DNA from: CAVZKK01 sp964573475
Lineage (GTDB): Archaea; Thermoproteota; Bathyarchaeia; Bathyarchaeales; Bathycorpusculaceae
DNA length: 25,477 nt
NCBI GenBank assembly: GCA_964573475.1
Contig: CAZNJT010000014.1
Location: 1-25,477 of the forward strand
Direction: 5' to 3'
This document shows positions 12,970 to 21,637 of this stretch, one piece after another. The position numbers were made by a program, and so were the translations under genes. Below the pieces are notes generated by a model, which saw only the letters and a list, made by a program, of their open reading frames with translations, had not been told where the DNA came from and searched no databases. How positions within the stretch are numbered: position 1 is the stretch's first letter; every line of letters starts with the position of its first letter.

Positions 12970-13500
12970 ATGAATAACAATCTAAAAGGGGGCTCAGCAA
13001 TCATAGAGTCAAAACTAAACGTTAAGATACTGCGCAACGCCAAGGTAGCAACGTATCCATTCACTGATCACTTTAAGGGTTTTGAGAAGGTTGAGGCTGT
13101 CAAGCGAATCTTTGGCGAAAAGATAGAAGAGGTGCTCAACAATCTCAGAGTCGAATTCATTGGAACAAGAGGCTACATGGGGGTCAGCGACGTAGATGGG
13201 CATCTTATAGTCAACGCGTATTACTTGAACAAGGGCGATGTAGTCGACATATATCTTGACATAATCCACGAGCTTGTCCATGTCAAGCAATTCATGGAGG
13301 GAAAGGAGCTCTTCGACAGCTATTACAAGTACATTGAGAGGCCGACTGAAGTTGAAGCTTATCGCTATGCGGTGGAGGAGGCGCGTAGATTGGGATTAAG
13401 CGAGCAAAGAATTTGCCAATATCTCAAAACCGAGTGGATGAGCGACGGAGATTTCAAAAAGCTAACCAGAATCCTGAACGTAAAATGCAAATTGCCTTAA
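12970..13500 (+). CDS. HExxH putative metallopeptidase-like protein
   Basis: The 176-residue protein has a zinc-protease signature HELVH in IYLDIIHELVHVKQFMEG (about residues 95-112). A downstream ERPTEVEAY about 25 residues later supplies a likely third ligand Glu, a gluzincin-like arrangement. It has no signal peptide or membrane segment. Such small single-domain HExxH proteins are widespread in archaea, and peptidase activity is not proven for them. ATG 12970 is preferred. The frame also allows TTG at 12964. The gene stands alone and diverges from the acetyltransferase operon. Confidence 0.75.
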   Translation: MNNNLKGGSAIIESKLNVKILRNAKVATYPFTDHFKGFEKVEAVKRIFGEKIEEVLNNLRVEFIGTRGYMGVSDVDGHLIVNAYYLNKGDVVDIYLDIIHELVHVKQFMEGKELFDSYYKYIERPTEVEAYRYAVEEARRLGLSEQRICQYLKTEWMSDGDFKKLTRILNVKCKLP

Positions 13501-13798
13501 AAAAATCTCTCATTTTCTAGCTCTAATTAACTAAATCTACTTATTAATAGTCTATAGTATGATACTTACATGCTAGGATTGTTTATTCTGAAGAAACTGC
13601 TTATCCAAACAACAGGAAAAACCATCTTAGATACTTTTCCATTATTTCTTGTTCTTAAAAATTGTAGTTATTTTGCAATACGTTATAGAAGGAATCTAGG
13701 ATTCTTATTTCATGAAGTGTCTTGAATTCGAGATTTCAAAGATTCTAGCTCTAATGGGCTAAATCTATATCGTATGCTTGCTTATGTAATCTTACATG
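13501..13798. other. Intergenic region with two copies of a dispersed repeat
   Basis: There is no credible gene in these ~300 bp. The region is A+T rich and contains repeat copies at 13516-13575 and 13744-13801, and the small palindrome GAATCTAGGATTC near 13692-13704. Confidence 0.6.
13516..13575 (+). repeat. Degenerate ~60-bp dispersed repeat, copy 1
   Basis: It begins TCTAGCTCTAAT, then CTAAATCTA, and ends GATACTTACATGCTA. It shares both ends with copy 2 and the TATGATxCTTACAT end with copy 3. Confidence 0.55.
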
Positions 13799-13801
13799 CT
13801 A
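13744..13801 (+). repeat. Degenerate ~60-bp dispersed repeat, copy 2
   Basis: It begins TCTAGCTCTAATGGGCTAAA and ends TCTTACATGCTA, overlapping the stop codon of the beta-helix gene. The preceding GATTTCAAAGAT also resembles the flank of copy 3, so the repeat may extend about 12 bp further left. Confidence 0.55.
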
Positions 13802-15124
13802 TATTTGCCTTACAGTATGCTTTCTTTTGTAGACTATGACTGCCAGTAGTGTTGCTATCATGAATAATGGTAGAATAAGGAACGATGGAAAATCTGGAAC
13901 TATAACTATTTCCAGTAAGGAATGTTGGTAGCTGAAGTATATCCATCTGTTGTCTCCATCGTCATAAAGTGTATAATCCCAATAGTATGGATCTGTACCG
14001 TTAATGATAACATGACATGTCTCGTTCATTAAGGCATGTGGAATACACACTCTACAGAACCCAAATGCTTGATTTGCAGTCGTATTGGAAACATGCATTA
14101 CAATTGTGCTGTTAGACTCGAAATACTGAAAGTTCTCAATTGTAGAGTTAGAAATAACGTTTACTCGATAGCCTAATGAAGTGTTGAAACTGTGAAACAT
14201 GCCCATCAAAGGATAATGGTCAATATTTCCAGAGTAAATCTCGTACCAGCTATCGCCTATTCCATCATGACCTAGATCAACACCGGCATAATCACTCCAG
14301 TAATTGCCCTCCACAGTATTGTTCCAAGTGTTGAGTGCACTGTTACTTGTGGCTTGGAACCCATTGTTGACAATGCTGTTATGATAAATGGAGTTATAAT
14401 CTGAAGAATCAATCCAAATGCCAAAAAATGTATTATTCTTCACTAGGTTCCCAACGATTCTGCAATTATTTGAGTCTAGAAGTCCTATCCCATCATAGTA
14501 GTTTTCGTATACGTTATTTCGTGTAATCACTCCGTTTGAAGAAGCGTTGGCATTGATTCCATACCCCCAAGCGCTATATACGTCGTTGTCTTTGACAGTA
14601 AAATTCCAAGAATTCGTGATCAGAGTATTTCTATTGCTATTGTTCCCAACGGAATTCCAACAAACTGTGCAATTGCTTGAAAAACGCACCAAAATCCCGT
14701 CAGCGTTTTTTGTAACATAATTATCCTCAATCAGAGAAGTTTTCGAATGGTCAACACAAATGCCAGTGCTCCCATTTCTCACTGTAAATCCTCTAATCGT
14801 AACGTTATCAGCTTTAACAAGAATGACTACGTCCGTGCTATTTCCGTCAATGATTGTGCCAATTTGGTTCTCTCCGATTAATGACAACGACTTGTTAACA
14901 ACGATATCCTCATAATATACTCCTTTCTCAACAAATACTGTGTGACCAGCCAAAGTTTCAGGATCGCTTATTGCCTCTTGAATTGTTGTGTAGTTTAACC
15001 CTGTATTAAGGTTGTGAACTGGATAGCCATCAGGAGCTCTGACTTCAACTTGACTGAACCTTGCTTGCAGCAAACAAGACAACAATACGCACAAAGTTAG
15101 AATAGAGACAAGTTTCCTGCTCAT
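13799..15124 (-). CDS. Secreted right-handed beta-helix (NosD/PbH1-like) surface protein
   Basis: The 441-residue protein has an N-terminal signal peptide (LVSILTLCVLLSCLLQARFS). The opening YTTIQEAISDPETLAGHTVF with KGVYYEDIVVNKSLSLIGEN is typical of parallel beta-helix proteins. A series of PbH1 repeats follows (about 90-300), with units such as DNVTIRGFTVRNGSTGI, NSNRNTLITNSWNFTVKDND and SNNCRIVGNLVKNNTFFGIW. After a beta-rich C-terminal region, one membrane helix (FLILPLFMIATLLAVIVY) and a basic tail anchor it outside the cell. Many Asn-x-Ser/Thr sites suggest N-glycosylation. A carbohydrate-binding or surface role is inferred. Confidence 0.85.
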   Translation of the reverse strand: MSRKLVSILTLCVLLSCLLQARFSQVEVRAPDGYPVHNLNTGLNYTTIQEAISDPETLAGHTVFVEKGVYYEDIVVNKSLSLIGENQIGTIIDGNSTDVVILVKADNVTIRGFTVRNGSTGICVDHSKTSLIEDNYVTKNADGILVRFSSNCTVCWNSVGNNSNRNTLITNSWNFTVKDNDVYSAWGYGINANASSNGVITRNNVYENYYDGIGLLDSNNCRIVGNLVKNNTFFGIWIDSSDYNSIYHNSIVNNGFQATSNSALNTWNNTVEGNYWSDYAGVDLGHDGIGDSWYEIYSGNIDHYPLMGMFHSFNTSLGYRVNVISNSTIENFQYFESNSTIVMHVSNTTANQAFGFCRVCIPHALMNETCHVIINGTDPYYWDYTLYDDGDNRWIYFSYQHSLLEIVIVPDFPSFLILPLFMIATLLAVIVYKRKHTVRQI

Positions 15125-15427
15125 TATGTATCATTCACCGTTTCTTCTTTTCAGTTTTTATGATTTGTGGAAGAATCTTTGGATTTCAAATAACCTAGCT
15201 ACCACCTCTCCTTTTTTTAATTTTCCAGGAAAAATCAGATTTTTTTCCATAAAACATCTGAAAACAGATCTCAAAAACTCTATCTCCAATAGGCTGAATC
15301 CTTGTGTGAAAGGCTTGTAATATGATGCTTACATTCCAGTCTTCCTTGTTTTGGAAACAATGAATAGGAAATCATTCCTTGATACGAATGTCCTTACCAT
15401 CCAGCCGTCTAGAACTGGTTTGCGTTT
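15125..15427. other. Intergenic region upstream of the beta-helix gene
   Basis: About 300 A+T-rich bp hold no convincing gene. The region contains repeat copy 3 (15279-15338), a partial match to the start of copy 2 (15182-15200, GATTTCAAA then CTAGCT) and the hairpin ATCTG-AAAA-CAGAT (about 15256-15269). Confidence 0.6.
15279..15338 (+). repeat. Degenerate ~60-bp dispersed repeat, copy 3
   Basis: It begins TCTATCTCCAATAGGCTGAA and ends TATGATGCTTACATTCCA. It has the same orientation and length as copies 1 and 2, on the other side of the beta-helix gene. Confidence 0.5.
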
Positions 15428-16636
15428 TTAGAAAAGAAGGTATACTAGTATTCCTGTTGCAAAGGAAACAATTAGAGAGGGTATGAGGTATTTGTAGAGT
15501 TTTCCTAGTGAACATTTGAAGTATTCAGCTGTGAGAACCAAGCAAAGGTGAGTTGGTGCAACCACGTATCCGAGATAGCTGCTTATGTAAAGCAGGGATG
15601 CGCTTTTAGGTGTGAAGCTCACTATTCCAGTCAAAACTGATACGCTTATGGCTATTCCTCCAGAGGGAGACCCAGTAATGGCGCCTAGAAACGCTGGGAT
15701 AACCGTCAATAATAGGAGGATGTCGATGTTTCCGTTAGTTACGAATGAGCCGAATATTTGAGAGATTCCTATTGCCTCAGCCATGTTTCTCAACAAAAAT
15801 GCGCCGTAGGCTGCAAGTGTGATTCCCCAAATTGTCCGGTTCTTGAAGGGTTTTATGAAGGTTTTGAGGTTTGGTTTTGCAATCATAAGAAGAACGGCTA
15901 CTCCTATTAATGCTGCTATGGAAACATCGATGCTGAAAATGATAACTGCGATGATTGTTGCTAAAATTGGTGAGAATGTAATGCCGAAGCGTTTCAGCTC
16001 TGAACCACGGTTTGCTTTAACGTTTTCTTCTTTTTTTGTTTTTGGAGTTTTCCGCAAACCGACGATGTAGCCAACTGCAACCATTGATATAACTACTGGA
16101 ATCTGGCGTAAAATGAGCGATGTCAGTGTTAGCCCCGTAAGCATTGCTGTGAGTATGAGAAATTGGCTGACTGGGTAAACTGGAAAAATCGTATGTCTAA
16201 ACCACAGGTTTACGTATGTTTTCTTGTCCTCTTTTAATCCGAGTTTTTCTGTTTCTGCTTCCACAAGAGGCGCTGACATGAGGGCTCCGCCTCCAACTGG
16301 CAGAAGCCCCATAACTGCTGGAAGCATGCTCACTATGAGTTTTGAATTGTTGATTATTTTGCTTAGGCTTTCGCTCAGAATGTCTATTATCTTTGTTTCT
16401 TTGTATAGCAGGCTTAGTAGCATTATGCCGAAAGTTGCCACCACGAGCGACATTGTAAGCGGGCTGATGGTGGTTTCATAGATTACGTTTCCAATTTCTG
16501 GAAGGTCAAGTGCAAGCAAGGCCAAGAGCAAAGCAGCTGCATTCAGGGTTATTCCGAGGTTTACACGTTTGTAAATCATTACTCCGAGAAAGAAGAATGA
16601 AACGATAAGTGCGGTTAATGGGTCTACGAATCCCAA
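15428..16636 (-). CDS. DUF401-family membrane protein, putative transporter
   Basis: The 402-residue protein is almost entirely hydrophobic, with about ten predicted membrane segments. It matches the archaeal DUF401 family, which is related to ion-transporter-like permeases. Typical segments are MLPAVMGLLPVGGGALMSAP (about 105-125), YVNLWFRHTIFPVYPVSQF and, near the C-terminus, ITGSPSGGIAISVSVLTG and SYLGYVVAPTHLCLVLTAEY. These Gly/Pro/Ser-rich turns are repeated in the two halves, suggesting an inverted-repeat fold. Substrate unknown. It stands alone and diverges from the gene at 16756. Confidence 0.82.
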   Translation of the reverse strand: MGFVDPLTALIVSFFFLGVMIYKRVNLGITLNAAALLLALLALDLPEIGNVIYETTISPLTMSLVVATFGIMLLSLLYKETKIIDILSESLSKIINNSKLIVSMLPAVMGLLPVGGGALMSAPLVEAETEKLGLKEDKKTYVNLWFRHTIFPVYPVSQFLILTAMLTGLTLTSLILRQIPVVISMVAVGYIVGLRKTPKTKKEENVKANRGSELKRFGITFSPILATIIAVIIFSIDVSIAALIGVAVLLMIAKPNLKTFIKPFKNRTIWGITLAAYGAFLLRNMAEAIGISQIFGSFVTNGNIDILLLLTVIPAFLGAITGSPSGGIAISVSVLTGIVSFTPKSASLLYISSYLGYVVAPTHLCLVLTAEYFKCSLGKLYKYLIPSLIVSFATGILVYLLF

Positions 16637-16755
16637 AGTTTAAACTTCCTTTTTAAGGCGTGCTTTAGAAAAACCAAAATATTCGGTCAAACTCTTAATC
16701 CTTTTCCCTCGAGGTAAGGAAAAGCCATTAAGCAAATTTGAATGTTGTGTTAGTT

Positions 16756-17166
16756 ATGAAGAGAAGGGTTTTCATTTCAGGTCCAATTCAAGGCATGGAA
16801 ACGGAACAGTCTTACAGAGATGTTATTCGTAAAATCTGCGTCCGCTGTGGTTATGAGCCGGTTGATCCGTGGGAACGTGAAAAAATCATATATAAGGGAA
16901 CAGAGCAAGGTTGGTGGAGTAGAGTCCCGGCAGCTGATTTTATAAGAAGAGACTTAGAAGACATTGAAAAATGTGATGTTTTAATTGCGTATTTTCCGAG
17001 GCTTTCGGCTGGAACATGCATGGAACTTTTCTATGCTAAGCTTAAGCACAAGAAAACTATTTGCATATGTCAAATTAAAAATCCAAGTCCATGGATAATA
17101 GTTCATTCAGACATGATTCTGAAAAAGATTGAGGAGCTTGAAGATGCGCTTAAGCGAAAGTTTTGA
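16756..17166 (+). CDS. Nucleoside 2-deoxyribosyltransferase-like protein
   Basis: The 136-residue protein shows RRVFISGPIQGMETEQSYRD at the N-terminus and CDVLIAYFPRLSAGTCMELFYAKLKHKKTI in the C-terminal half. This matches the nucleoside 2-deoxyribosyltransferase-like fold, where the Glu in the CMELFYA helix would be the catalytic nucleophile. Family members cleave or transfer the N-glycosidic bond of (deoxy)nucleosides or nucleotides, and the exact substrate is uncertain. ATG 16756 is preferred. The frame extends to TTG 16738, but FISGP should lie near the N-terminus. Probably monocistronic. Confidence 0.75.
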   Translation: MKRRVFISGPIQGMETEQSYRDVIRKICVRCGYEPVDPWEREKIIYKGTEQGWWSRVPAADFIRRDLEDIEKCDVLIAYFPRLSAGTCMELFYAKLKHKKTICICQIKNPSPWIIVHSDMILKKIEELEDALKRKF

Positions 17167-17248
17167 CGTAACTTTTATGCTTTGTATGCGGTGTTTAGAA
17201 AAGGAAAATAGGAACCTCTACAAAATGTCCTTTAGCCATTGGATATGT

Positions 17249-17323
17249 GCGGCCGTAGTCTAGTTTGGTCTAGGACATCAGCCTGCCACGCTGACGACCC
17301 GGGTTCAAATCTCGGCGGCCGCA
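17249..17323 (+). tRNA. tRNA-Gly (GCC)
   Basis: The acceptor stem is GCGGCCG/CGGCCGC. The anticodon stem TCAGC/GCTGA holds the loop CTGCCAC (anticodon GCC). The T arm is CCGGG TTCAAAT CTCGG with one G-T pair, and the discriminator is A. CCA is encoded at 17324-17326. No intron is seen. Confidence 0.95.
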
Positions 17324-17518
17324 CCAAAAAACAGCTAGCTTTTCGGAAGTTGCCTCTGTTGTTCTGCGGAGACTAGACCCCTCTTATATATAGATTGAAC
17401 TTCTAATACACCAGATCATGAAGTAGTTGTTATTGGAGATTTTCGATTGCAAAAAGGATAATCCCTTATAGATTTGTCGCGTACTCGATTTTTTATTTTG
17501 TCAAACAATAACTTAACC

Positions 17519-18127
17519 TTATTGTAGTGCTGCTATTGTGGTTATTGTGAATGGTGCGATTAGGCTTAATGTGAAGCCACTTGCAAAAGCAGTTATCAAC
17601 GCTTCAGAACCACAATAGCGCACAATTACCGGCAACGTCGTATCCATAGTTGTCGCTCCTCCAAACGCTATAGGCGCATACTGGTCAATCCTAACCGTTA
17701 ACGAAATAGTCGTTATAGTAAGCAGTTCTCTCAGAAAATTGACAGTGAAACCTAACGCGCCAAATTCTGCCCCAAACAGTTGCCCAACCAAAGGTCCCGC
17801 TAACGTATACCAACCGAAGCCAGCGCTAACAGCCATAGAAGCAAAAACGTTAATGCCCAAGATTAGTCCGCCGACCAATCCGCCTAAAATGCTGCCTAAA
17901 GCCACTGCAAGAGGGACAACCAGAATTTTCAAGCCAGCTTTCTTCAGCTTAAGTGTGGCTTCCTTGTCAACTCCAAACGAGAACCCCATCACAAACAACA
18001 AAAAAATGAGAGAAAAATTGAACAGATAATCAGACACGTAACTGTTAGCGAAAAAGTTTCCAAAATTATTGTTCAGATAACCCGCAACAACCCCGAAAAC
18101 AAGCGCAATTACAATGTGTTTTATCAT
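17519..18127 (-). CDS. LysO-type lysine exporter, C-terminal subunit
   Basis: The 202-residue membrane protein has about six helices and matches the C-terminal part of the lysine exporter LysO (Lys_export family). The conserved core is SAGFGWYTLAGPLVGQLFGA (about residues 101-120), then GFTVNFLRELLTI and FGGATTMDTTLPVIVRYCG. Bacterial LysO is usually one chain of about 300 residues. Here the N-terminal part is a separate gene overlapping by 4 nt (18124-18127), and the two probably assemble together. The substrate, lysine or related amino acids, is by family inference. Confidence 0.82.
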   Translation of the reverse strand: MIKHIVIALVFGVVAGYLNNNFGNFFANSYVSDYLFNFSLIFLLFVMGFSFGVDKEATLKLKKAGLKILVVPLAVALGSILGGLVGGLILGINVFASMAVSAGFGWYTLAGPLVGQLFGAEFGALGFTVNFLRELLTITTISLTVRIDQYAPIAFGGATTMDTTLPVIVRYCGSEALITAFASGFTLSLIAPFTITTIAALQ

Positions 18128-18387
18128 TCCATCCTCACCATTTTTCTAGCCGCCTTCACAAAAACTACACTAAACAATAGGGTTAGCATCAAAATGACAA
18201 CAGCATTCAAACCAACTTTAGGCATCGCACCCAACAATTCGTTACTTGAGCCTATGCTGAAGCCGAGCGAAAAAATCAAAACAATAATAGTTCCAAACGT
18301 AACTTGGCTGAGATTAACGCGTTTTTTATTCCGCAAAACATAGCCAAGCAATATTCCCGCAATCAACGGAACTATAAAGTTAAGCAT
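18124..18387 (-). CDS. LysO-type lysine exporter, N-terminal subunit
   Basis: The 87-residue membrane protein has three hydrophobic segments: IVPLIAGILLGYVLR, FGTIIVLIFSLGFSIGSSNE and VILMLTLLFSVVFVKAARKM. It corresponds to the N-terminal domain of LysO. The motif with GFSIGSSNELL resembles LFVMGFSFGVDKE in the second gene, reflecting the repeated architecture. The ATG has GGTG about 9-12 nt upstream, and a TATA-like TTATAATA near 18410 lies at promoter distance. It is translationally coupled to the second half. Confidence 0.78.
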   Translation of the reverse strand: MLNFIVPLIAGILLGYVLRNKKRVNLSQVTFGTIIVLIFSLGFSIGSSNELLGAMPKVGLNAVVILMLTLLFSVVFVKAARKMVRME

Positions 18388-18527
18388 CCTTCAACACCAA
18401 ATCAACTGTTATTATAACACTCTATTTTCCGCTACAGATTTAATTCTTCCCAACCACAAAAAGGTAATCTAAAGCAGAAAAGTCCATAGAAAGGATGGAA
18501 AATTCTTTGCAGTTTGAACGCTCAAAT

Positions 18528-20744
18528 TTAGGCTTCTTCGTAGAAGTCTTCTGCTCTAGGCGGCGTTGGACTTAAGCCTCGGCGTTCGCGAATTTGGCTA
18601 ATTATGTCTGCCTGTATTGATTCTGGAACAGGAGACCATCGGCTGAATTGGGTTGCCCAGAAGGCTCTACCTTGTGTTGATGATCGCAGTTCATCGGCAA
18701 GCCCGAAAGATTCAGACACAGGCATCTCAGCCTTAACGATCACCATATCCTCCTCATTTACCATGTCCAAGATTTTTCCACGACGTTTCTGCACTATCGC
18801 GATGACGCCACTTACAAACTGGTTTGGAACCTTACATTCAAAATTAATAAAAGGCTCCAAAAGCTTCGGATCGCTGAGCAGAAAAGCACACCAGATAGGA
18901 CGCCAAGTCATTGGAAGAATCTGCGCGGGTCCCCTATGCACAGGGTCTTCGTGAACTGTAATGTCTTCCAAATTAACTTTCAACCCATATGCAGGTTCTT
19001 TAGCTAAAACTGAAGTGTTTACGGCTTCTCGGAATCCAGACTTTACGTGGTCTATTACCTCTTCAACGTACTGTCTTCCCTTGATTCTGTTGACAAGTAT
19101 GTTTGTGCCTTCAATAGCAATCACGTTACGTGCATCGTCTGTAGGCCAGCCGAACTGTTTCAGAGTCTTTTGTCTGTCTTCGCGGGTTTGCATCTCCGAA
19201 ATCTTTCCAGACTTGATTGCCTCGATAACTTCTTCCGGCAACTTTTCTATTGTTACCCATAGTTTGCTATGCTTGTTCGGGCTTTTACCCATTATTGCTG
19301 GTCCTTTCTGGTCGTGGCTGATTGTCTCACGGTAAATCACAATCGGCTTGCTAATTTTCACCTTTAACCCAGCCTCCTGCATTCGATAAGCTGTAATCTC
19401 AAGGTGCAGTTCACCCATACCGCTCAGTAGGTACTCGCCGCTTTCCTTGTTTATCATGAAATGCAGGTTCGGGTCTTCGGTTGTCAGTTTGTGAACGACT
19501 TTGTCAAAAAGCGGTAAGTCTTTAACGTCTTCAGGTTCAACCGCAACCGTTACCACAGGGTCTGAAACATACTTTAACCCTTCAAACGACTGCGTTTCTG
19601 CACCTTCTTCCGCAATCGTTTCGCCAACATGAATTGATGGCAACCCTGAAAGTGCAGCTATGTTTCCCGCTGGGATTTTGTCGACGATTACTCTGTCTGT
19701 AGCCATGCTCATGTAAACCTGCTGAATAGTGCCTTTCTGGTGGCTGTTTATTAGCTGGACCACCTTTCCTTTTTCAACAGTACCGCTGAAAATTCGTCCA
19801 ATAGCAACAACTCCGCTGTGCGTGTCAACCTCAATTGTAGTTATACACATAAGTAGTGGCCCATTAGGGTCAACTTTTGCCATTGCTTTGCCTACAGGGC
19901 TTGCTGCATCTCCTGGCCAAATTTGACCTTGCCTGTACGGCTGAGCTTGAAGCGGGTTGGGCAATTTTTCACAGAACATGTCCAAAATTGGCTCATACAA
20001 TGGCGCTCTCTTGCTGAGGGCATCAACTTTTGCTGCAACTTCTTCATGTTCCCCTACATATGCGTCGATGATTTCTTGGAATGTTACTCCTTTCGCTTTC
20101 ATATGAGGTAGGTTTAGTCCCCACTTATGAAGGGCTGAACCAAACGCTACACGTCCATCTTCAACTTTAACTTGCCAGTCCTTCTTGTGCTCAGGTGGAG
20201 CATATTTTTCTATAAGACTGTTTATTCTAACAATAATTTTTGCGAATTTACGCTGTATTTCTTCAGGAGTTAATTTAATTTCCTTTATGAGCCTGTCAAC
20301 CTTGTTTATGAAGAGAATTGGTTGAACTCTTTCGCGTAATGCTTGCATCAAAACCGTTTCTGTTTGAGTCATAGGACCTTCTACAGCATCCACAACCACA
20401 AGTGCACCGTCTACGGCGCGTAAGCTTCTCGTCACTGCTCCACTAAAATCTATGTGCCCAGGCGTGTCAATGAGGTTTATGAGGTATTCTTTTCCTTCAT
20501 AGGTGTGGACCATGCTTATATTTGAGGCGAAAACTGTCATCTGCCTCTTCTGTTCAAGCTCCCAAGAATCAAGGAAAAGTTTTTGGCCAGCTGTTTGTTC
20601 GCTTATTATGCCAGCCGAAGCCAAAAGGCTGTCCGAAAGCGTGGTTTTTCCATGGTCTACGTGGGCTATTATGCTTGCGTTCCTTATTATCTCTGGACTA
20701 TTCATAAGTTTAACAATGTCTTCAATCTGCTTGTAGCGTCCCAT
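18528..20744 (-). CDS. fusA: Translation elongation factor 2
   Basis: EF-2 is the GTPase that drives translocation on the ribosome. The 738-residue protein is full length. It has G1 AHVDHGKT (27-34), switch I EQKRQMTVFASN, G3 DTPGHIDF, G4 NKVDRL and the later EF-2 domains. The diphthamide-loop histidine is His603 in DPVHRGPAQILP. RQMT in place of the bacterial RGIT is seen in other archaeal EF-2 proteins. It stands alone, with its promoter probably between 20745 and the assembly gap. The C-terminus ends PRAEDFYEEA. Confidence 0.97.
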   Translation of the reverse strand: MGRYKQIEDIVKLMNSPEIIRNASIIAHVDHGKTTLSDSLLASAGIISEQTAGQKLFLDSWELEQKRQMTVFASNISMVHTYEGKEYLINLIDTPGHIDFSGAVTRSLRAVDGALVVVDAVEGPMTQTETVLMQALRERVQPILFINKVDRLIKEIKLTPEEIQRKFAKIIVRINSLIEKYAPPEHKKDWQVKVEDGRVAFGSALHKWGLNLPHMKAKGVTFQEIIDAYVGEHEEVAAKVDALSKRAPLYEPILDMFCEKLPNPLQAQPYRQGQIWPGDAASPVGKAMAKVDPNGPLLMCITTIEVDTHSGVVAIGRIFSGTVEKGKVVQLINSHQKGTIQQVYMSMATDRVIVDKIPAGNIAALSGLPSIHVGETIAEEGAETQSFEGLKYVSDPVVTVAVEPEDVKDLPLFDKVVHKLTTEDPNLHFMINKESGEYLLSGMGELHLEITAYRMQEAGLKVKISKPIVIYRETISHDQKGPAIMGKSPNKHSKLWVTIEKLPEEVIEAIKSGKISEMQTREDRQKTLKQFGWPTDDARNVIAIEGTNILVNRIKGRQYVEEVIDHVKSGFREAVNTSVLAKEPAYGLKVNLEDITVHEDPVHRGPAQILPMTWRPIWCAFLLSDPKLLEPFINFECKVPNQFVSGVIAIVQKRRGKILDMVNEEDMVIVKAEMPVSESFGLADELRSSTQGRAFWATQFSRWSPVPESIQADIISQIRERRGLSPTPPRAEDFYEEA

Positions 20745-20885
20745 AACTAAACCTTCTCTAATCTAGCTAAATGCTCATGAATACATGCAGTTTTTGTTAT
20801 GGCTCTTTGAAACATTTTGGAGTTCACTCTTGAAGATAGGCTACATGGATGTGAAAAATGTGACCTATTAACTTTTTGTTGCAAT

Positions 20886-20985
20886 NNNNNNNNNNNNNNN
20901 NNNNNNNNNNNNNNNNNNNNNNNNNNNNNNNNNNNNNNNNNNNNNNNNNNNNNNNNNNNNNNNNNNNNNNNNNNNNNNNNNNNNN
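20886..20985. other. Assembly gap of 100 Ns
   Basis: A run of exactly 100 N, a conventional placeholder for a scaffold gap of unknown size. It cuts the 3' end of the DUF365-like gene. Confidence 0.99.
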
Positions 20986-21320
20986 GCTGCTTCTTGAAAG
21001 TTTTTGAATCTTATAAAAGAAACCCTCTGCTTGTCTCGAATGAACTCTGCATATTTTTCCTTAGTTTGTAGAACTGACTCATTACCGTGCTCACTCCATA
21101 AGCTTTCAGCCTCTCCAACTTTTCTTTCGATGAACTCTGCATAACCTGCAATTTCAGCCGCTGGTTTTGTCACGTAAAAGAAGATTAGCGAAGTGTTTTT
21201 AGGGGGCGCCCATCCTCCCTGCACATATGATTGTACTTTTTTTCCTTCACGATGAAGACGGCAAAAATCGCGCCACCATCTATCCTTAATCATAATAACA
21301 AAGGCACAGTTTTCCTTCAT
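20986..21320 (-). CDS. DUF365-like protein, 3' end lost in the assembly gap
   Basis: The first 111 residues are visible: MKENCAFVIMIKDRWWRDFC, then YVQGGWAPPKNTSLIFFYVT and GYAEFIERKVGEAESLWSEHG, ending in RVSFIRFKNFQEA before the Ns. This resembles the archaeal DUF365 family, a PUA/ASCH-like fold suspected to bind RNA or modified bases. On the other side of the gap the same frame would read IATKS and stop at 20868, but the gap size is unknown, so that end should not be trusted. Identification is from memory and moderate. Confidence 0.6.
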
Positions 21321-21637
21321 CGAACCACATCCAATATGATGCTAGGCATTATCATTTAAAACTTATCGAAACCAAAAGTGACGCTAGCTTTCCGATTAGT
21401 TTAAATCTAACGCTTGTTACTTGCTTAAGCCAAAACTTTGGTAACAAAGAGAAAACTAACCATGCCAGTTAAAGTTGGTTCAAACACTGATGATTTGAAT
21501 GGATATTCAAAACGAATTGAGACGAAAAAACATTCCATTTCTTAACATTTTCTTAGCGATGCCTCCGATCAAAAGCTACTGTCATAAAGGACCCTAATTT
21601 TTTAGCATATTTCTGAGCTTTTTGGGTAGGGATTTTA
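21321..21637. other. Intergenic region upstream of the P-type ATPase
   Basis: About 317 bp without a credible gene. TTGTTAC (about 21414-21420) and GTAACAA (21441-21447) form an imperfect long hairpin, and TTTGAA-TTCAAA lies near 21495-21511. Neither resembles a known regulatory element. A promoter for the ATPase is expected near its 3' end but is not obvious. Confidence 0.4.

Noticed and set aside
21481..21540. TGATGA near 21488 as a possible C/D RNA
   Set aside because: No matching CTGA boxes at 12-nt spacing and no closing stem.
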